NCBI GenBank assembly: GCA_036402075.1
Contig: DASWTP010000007.1
Coordinates: 37,817 to 101,816, forward strand
DNA: 64,000 bases
DNA from: Chryseosolibacter sp036402075
Lineage (GTDB): Bacteria; Bacteroidota; Bacteroidia; Cytophagales; Cyclobacteriaceae
Direction: 5' to 3'
Position 1 is the first letter of the stretch, and every line of letters starts with the position of its first letter. Of this stretch, positions 61,073-64,000 are shown in pieces. The notes under the pieces are model-generated. The model made no database searches and was not told the origin of the DNA. It saw nothing but the letters and a program-made list of their open reading frames with translations. A program made the position numbers and the translations under genes.

Positions 61073-64000
61073 ATGGGGGAAAACATCTTCTCGAAATCGA
61101 TTCCTGTGTTTGTGCTTTTGTGGTCTTTCATGACCCAACAGGCGTTAGGGCAGATTGCCGATAATTTTGCTGATGGAAATTTAACAAGCGACCCAGCTTG
61201 GGCGGGGTCCACCGCGAACTACATTGTCAATGGCAGCGGTCGGCTGCAGTTAAATGCACCCGTAGCCGGGAGTTCATTCCTTTCATTGCCGTTTTCGATT
61301 CCCACTAACCACAACACCCAATGGGAATTTGTAATTGCCCATAACTTCAGTGCATCAACTCAGAACCTGACCCGTGTGTACCTAATGTCCGACACCCAAG
61401 ACCCTTTAGCAATTCAAAATGGGTACTTTTTACAGTTTGGCGAGACTGGTTCTAACGACCCCATTGACTTGTTTAAAGTGACTGGCGGAAATGCATCGTC
61501 AACCTTTCGCGGAACATTGGGTTTTGTGGCTGCACCCTTTAACATACGAGTAAGAGTTACAAGATCATCAACGGGCACCTGGGAGATTTTTGCCGACAAC
61601 ATGGCGGTATCAAACTTCACGTCACAAGGCTCTGTGGTCGATAACACTGTCCAGGCCAGTTCGTTTTTTATCCTTCGCTCCACATACACAATTGGCAATA
61701 TATCAAACTTCTCCTATGACGACTTTGTGATAACGACCACTCCAGCACCCGATGTGACTGCGCCCGGCATCAATAGTGTTTCGGTTCTTTCGGCATCCGA
61801 AATCAATCTAAACTTCTCCGAAGCGCTTGATGCGACAAGCCCTTTGAATGCTAGTCAGTTTGTGCTGAACGATACAATTGCCGCAAACGCGGCTGCGTAT
61901 GCAGAAAACAACACTACCATCCAATTAACCTTTCCCCAGGCCATGGTAAACGGGCGGATTCAAAAAATTCAGTTTCCATCTGTGTCTGATCTTTCTGCAA
62001 ATGTTCTGGCCTCCGGACACCAGAACTTTCTCTTCTTTCAGCCAGTAGATCCGCAACCACACGATCTCATCATCAATGAAATTTATGCAGACCCCTCCCC
62101 GTCAATTGGACTGCCCGAGTTCGAGTTCGTTGAAATCTATAATCGCAGTCAGCATCCGTTTCAGCTCGAGAACTGGCAACTGACGGATGGAACGACAACA
62201 GCAACATTGTCCGCGAAAATTCTCTTGCCTGGCGAGTTTCTAACAGTAACACCGAACGCAGCAAGCGCGGCCTTTTCTGGCTTAGGCCCAACGATGGGTG
62301 TGACGACCTTTCCATCACTTAACAATTCGGGTGACAATCTTCAGCTTAAGTCCCCGGATGGAATTGAGATCGATGCACAACCGTACGCACTGGCCTGGTA
62401 CCATGATGAAGACAAGGATGCTGGAGGCTTCTCACTCGAGCGGATCGATCCCACCTCCTTTTGTAAAGGTGCAGACAACTGGCGGGCCAGTTCGCATGCT
62501 ATTGGGGGAACACCCGGCCACCAGAATTCCGCGTGGCAAATTACACCTGATGTGACTGGTCCGAGGTTACTGGAAGTCATTCCGAAAACATCCAAGGTGA
62601 TCACTTTGAAATTTGATGAGCGAATGGATGCAACATTGCCGCAACTCAGCAACTTTAATTTCTCTGCAGATGTGGCAAAGACGACAGCAAACTTCACCAA
62701 TGCAGCACTGACCGACATCGATCTTGAATTTGGTGCCGATCTCGATTCAACGGTTGTTTACACAGTAACGCTGTCTGGATTTTTCGATTGCCCGGGAAAC
62801 GCACTTCAGTCCTCAGCGAGTTCTGCATCGTTTAAGATGGATATGGTGAAGCCGACAATTGTTTCCCTTGCAGTACTTAATCAGACGCAGATTCAACTTA
62901 ACTTTTCCGAAAAGCTCCTTTCCGCGTCAGTTTCAACCGCGTCTTTTTCCCTTGAGCAAAATGCGCCAGTGTTTTCTTTTGGACAATCCGCAGATCGAAA
63001 ATCAGTTGTGCTGACATTTGCAGCCCAATTGACCAACGGAAAAGAGTATACGATGACCGTGCGTCAGCTTTCAGACGATGCAGCGAATGTGATGATTGAA
63101 GACCATCGAACGTTCAGATTCTTTCAACCGATAGCCGCTGCAGCTAAAGATGTTGTGATCAATGAATTTTTAGCAGATCAATCGCCAATTGTTGGTCTTC
63201 CAGAAGGCGAGTTTATCGAGATCTACAACCGCAGCAACAAACCCTTCAATCTTTCTGGATGGAAGATCACAGATGGCTCGTCTACTGGAACGTTGCCGGA
63301 TAAAATCATTTTGCCGGATCAGTACTTTATTTTATGTCCGGTCAGTCTGGCATCGCAATATCAGAATTTTGGAACTGCGTTAGCACTATCGACCTTCCCT
63401 TCCTTGAATAACAGCGGTGATCAAATTAAACTGACAGATCCATGGGGCTTAACTATTGATTCGATTCAGTACTCATCTGCCTGGTATCAGGATGACGACA
63501 AAGAGGATGGAGGCTGGGCTATCGAGCGCATAAATCCAAACGACTTTTGTGGTGAAACGGAAAACTGGAAGGCAGGTGAAAACCCATTGGGTGGAACACC
63601 CGGAACCGTTAATTCTGTTTTTGCATTGACGGAAGACAAAATATCACCCGATTTGGTGTCAGTATCAGTGATTAGAAGTGACAGCCTGGTGGTTCATTTT
63701 AGCGAGCGTCTCTCCGCCAGCACGAGATCCCAAACGAATTTTGTTTTTGAACCGGAGCTACAGATTCAAAAACTTGACTTTACAGCACTTGATAGACGCC
63801 ACATCGCCTTCAAGCTTTCCACTTCTCTTGATTCAACAACGCAGTACCAGCTAAGGGCTCAGCAGATATTTGACTGCCCGGGAAATCTGATTCACCCTGA
63901 TTCAACGCACATTGCTTTTAAACTTGACAATGTTGCTCCAGTAGTTACGGGGGTGTTAACAAACAGCCCCACGCGCGTAACGATCGCGTTTTCCGAAAGA
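61073..64000 (+). CDS. Large secreted lamin-tail-domain and Ig-like repeat protein (cut by window edge)
   Basis: At least 976 residues from the ATG at 61073; the frame runs open to base 64000, so the C-terminus, probably with a sorting signal, is outside. A signal peptide (SIPVFVLLWSFMTQQALGQ) starts it. An N-terminal beta-jelly-roll region (to about 225) is followed by alternating Ig-like SbsA/Big_5 domains (TAPGINSVSVLSASE-like starts, DVTGPRLLEVIPKTSK, MVKPTIVSLAVLNQ) and two lamin-tail domains: LIINEIYADPSPSIGLPEFE and VVINEFLADQSPIVGLPEGE. Likely a surface adhesin. Confidence 0.85.
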   Translation, partial: MGENIFSKSIPVFVLLWSFMTQQALGQIADNFADGNLTSDPAWAGSTANYIVNGSGRLQLNAPVAGSSFLSLPFSIPTNHNTQWEFVIAHNFSASTQNLTRVYLMSDTQDPLAIQNGYFLQFGETGSNDPIDLFKVTGGNASSTFRGTLGFVAAPFNIRVRVTRSSTGTWEIFADNMAVSNFTSQGSVVDNTVQASSFFILRSTYTIGNISNFSYDDFVITTTPAPDVTAPGINSVSVLSASEINLNFSEALDATSPLNASQFVLNDTIAANAAAYAENNTTIQLTFPQAMVNGRIQKIQFPSVSDLSANVLASGHQNFLFFQPVDPQPHDLIINEIYADPSPSIGLPEFEFVEIYNRSQHPFQLENWQLTDGTTTATLSAKILLPGEFLTVTPNAASAAFSGLGPTMGVTTFPSLNNSGDNLQLKSPDGIEIDAQPYALAWYHDEDKDAGGFSLERIDPTSFCKGADNWRASSHAIGGTPGHQNSAWQITPDVTGPRLLEVIPKTSKVITLKFDERMDATLPQLSNFNFSADVAKTTANFTNAALTDIDLEFGADLDSTVVYTVTLSGFFDCPGNALQSSASSASFKMDMVKPTIVSLAVLNQTQIQLNFSEKLLSASVSTASFSLEQNAPVFSFGQSADRKSVVLTFAAQLTNGKEYTMTVRQLSDDAANVMIEDHRTFRFFQPIAAAAKDVVINEFLADQSPIVGLPEGEFIEIYNRSNKPFNLSGWKITDGSSTGTLPDKIILPDQYFILCPVSLASQYQNFGTALALSTFPSLNNSGDQIKLTDPWGLTIDSIQYSSAWYQDDDKEDGGWAIERINPNDFCGETENWKAGENPLGGTPGTVNSVFALTEDKISPDLVSVSVIRSDSLVVHFSERLSASTRSQTNFVFEPELQIQKLDFTALDRRHIAFKLSTSLDSTTQYQLRAQQIFDCPGNLIHPDSTHIAFKLDNVAPVVTGVLTNSPTRVTIAFSER

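Noticed and set aside
1..64000. CRISPR array, tRNA, rRNA, insertion sequence or prophage
   Set aside because: I looked for spaced repeats, tRNA-like folds, transposase and integrase motifs and saw none; a tool scan could confirm.

Overview
The window looks like chromosomal DNA of a gliding-type Bacteroidota, most likely order Cytophagales. Evidence: a GldJ-type gliding lipoprotein, two DUF6089 outer-membrane proteins beside uppS-bamA-skp-skp, DUF4175/DUF4382/DUF6249 proteins, many FtsX-type permeases, weak Shine-Dalgarno signals, and promoters with the Bacteroidota -7 box TAnnTTTG. Genus-level placement is not possible from the sequence alone. No tRNA, rRNA, CRISPR array, insertion sequence or prophage was seen. 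Both window edges cut genes: a SNF2-type helicase on the left and a large lamin-tail-domain surface protein on the right.

Layout. 1-9.6 kb is mostly minus-strand housekeeping (SNF2 helicase, LolE-like permease, rbfA, rpiB, tatC, glyA, two TPM proteins, pdxJ). 9.7-20.6 kb is plus-strand: yqeY, cvpA, an alpha/beta hydrolase, a CBS protein, nadK, then an envelope block (two DUF6089 proteins, uppS, bamA, two Skp/OmpH chaperones) and an LD-carboxypeptidase. 20.6-23.3 kb holds small or orphan genes (ATP-grasp, DinB-like, a secreted protein, a repeat-rich membrane protein). 23.5-29.5 kb is a fatty-acid beta-oxidation operon led by a MarR regulator (marR-fadN-fadA-fadE order of transcription). 29.7-30.6 kb has a MOSC protein and a PadR repressor with a clear palindromic operator.

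The most interesting region is 32.4-37.3 kb. An AT-rich tract and at least six DnaA-box-like 9-mers lie in a 250-base intergenic region at about 32.5-32.8 kb. Hand counts show the G/C balance of the plus strand rising across it. Three parS-like 16-mers and more DnaA boxes lie at 35.2-37.3 kb, around mnmG (gidA), a gene often found beside origins. I read this as a candidate chromosomal replication origin (oriC) with its ParB-loading sites; dnaA, parA and parB are not in the window.

37.3-42.5 kb continues on the minus strand with ybeY, an RsbW-like ATPase, a giant DUF4175 protein and an AhpD-like protein. 42.8-53.3 kb has comF, gldJ, mfd, a thioredoxin-like lipoprotein, a THUMP-like methyltransferase, a lipid-A-synthase-N-like membrane protein and an HI0933 flavoprotein. 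53.6-64 kb has an 808-residue permease, a sigma/anti-sigma pair, a DUF4382 lipoprotein, a solute-binding-like protein, asd and the start of the lamin-tail protein.

Several genes have a TAnnTTTG box that ends only 3-7 bases before the start codon, which suggests leaderless or near-leaderless mRNAs.
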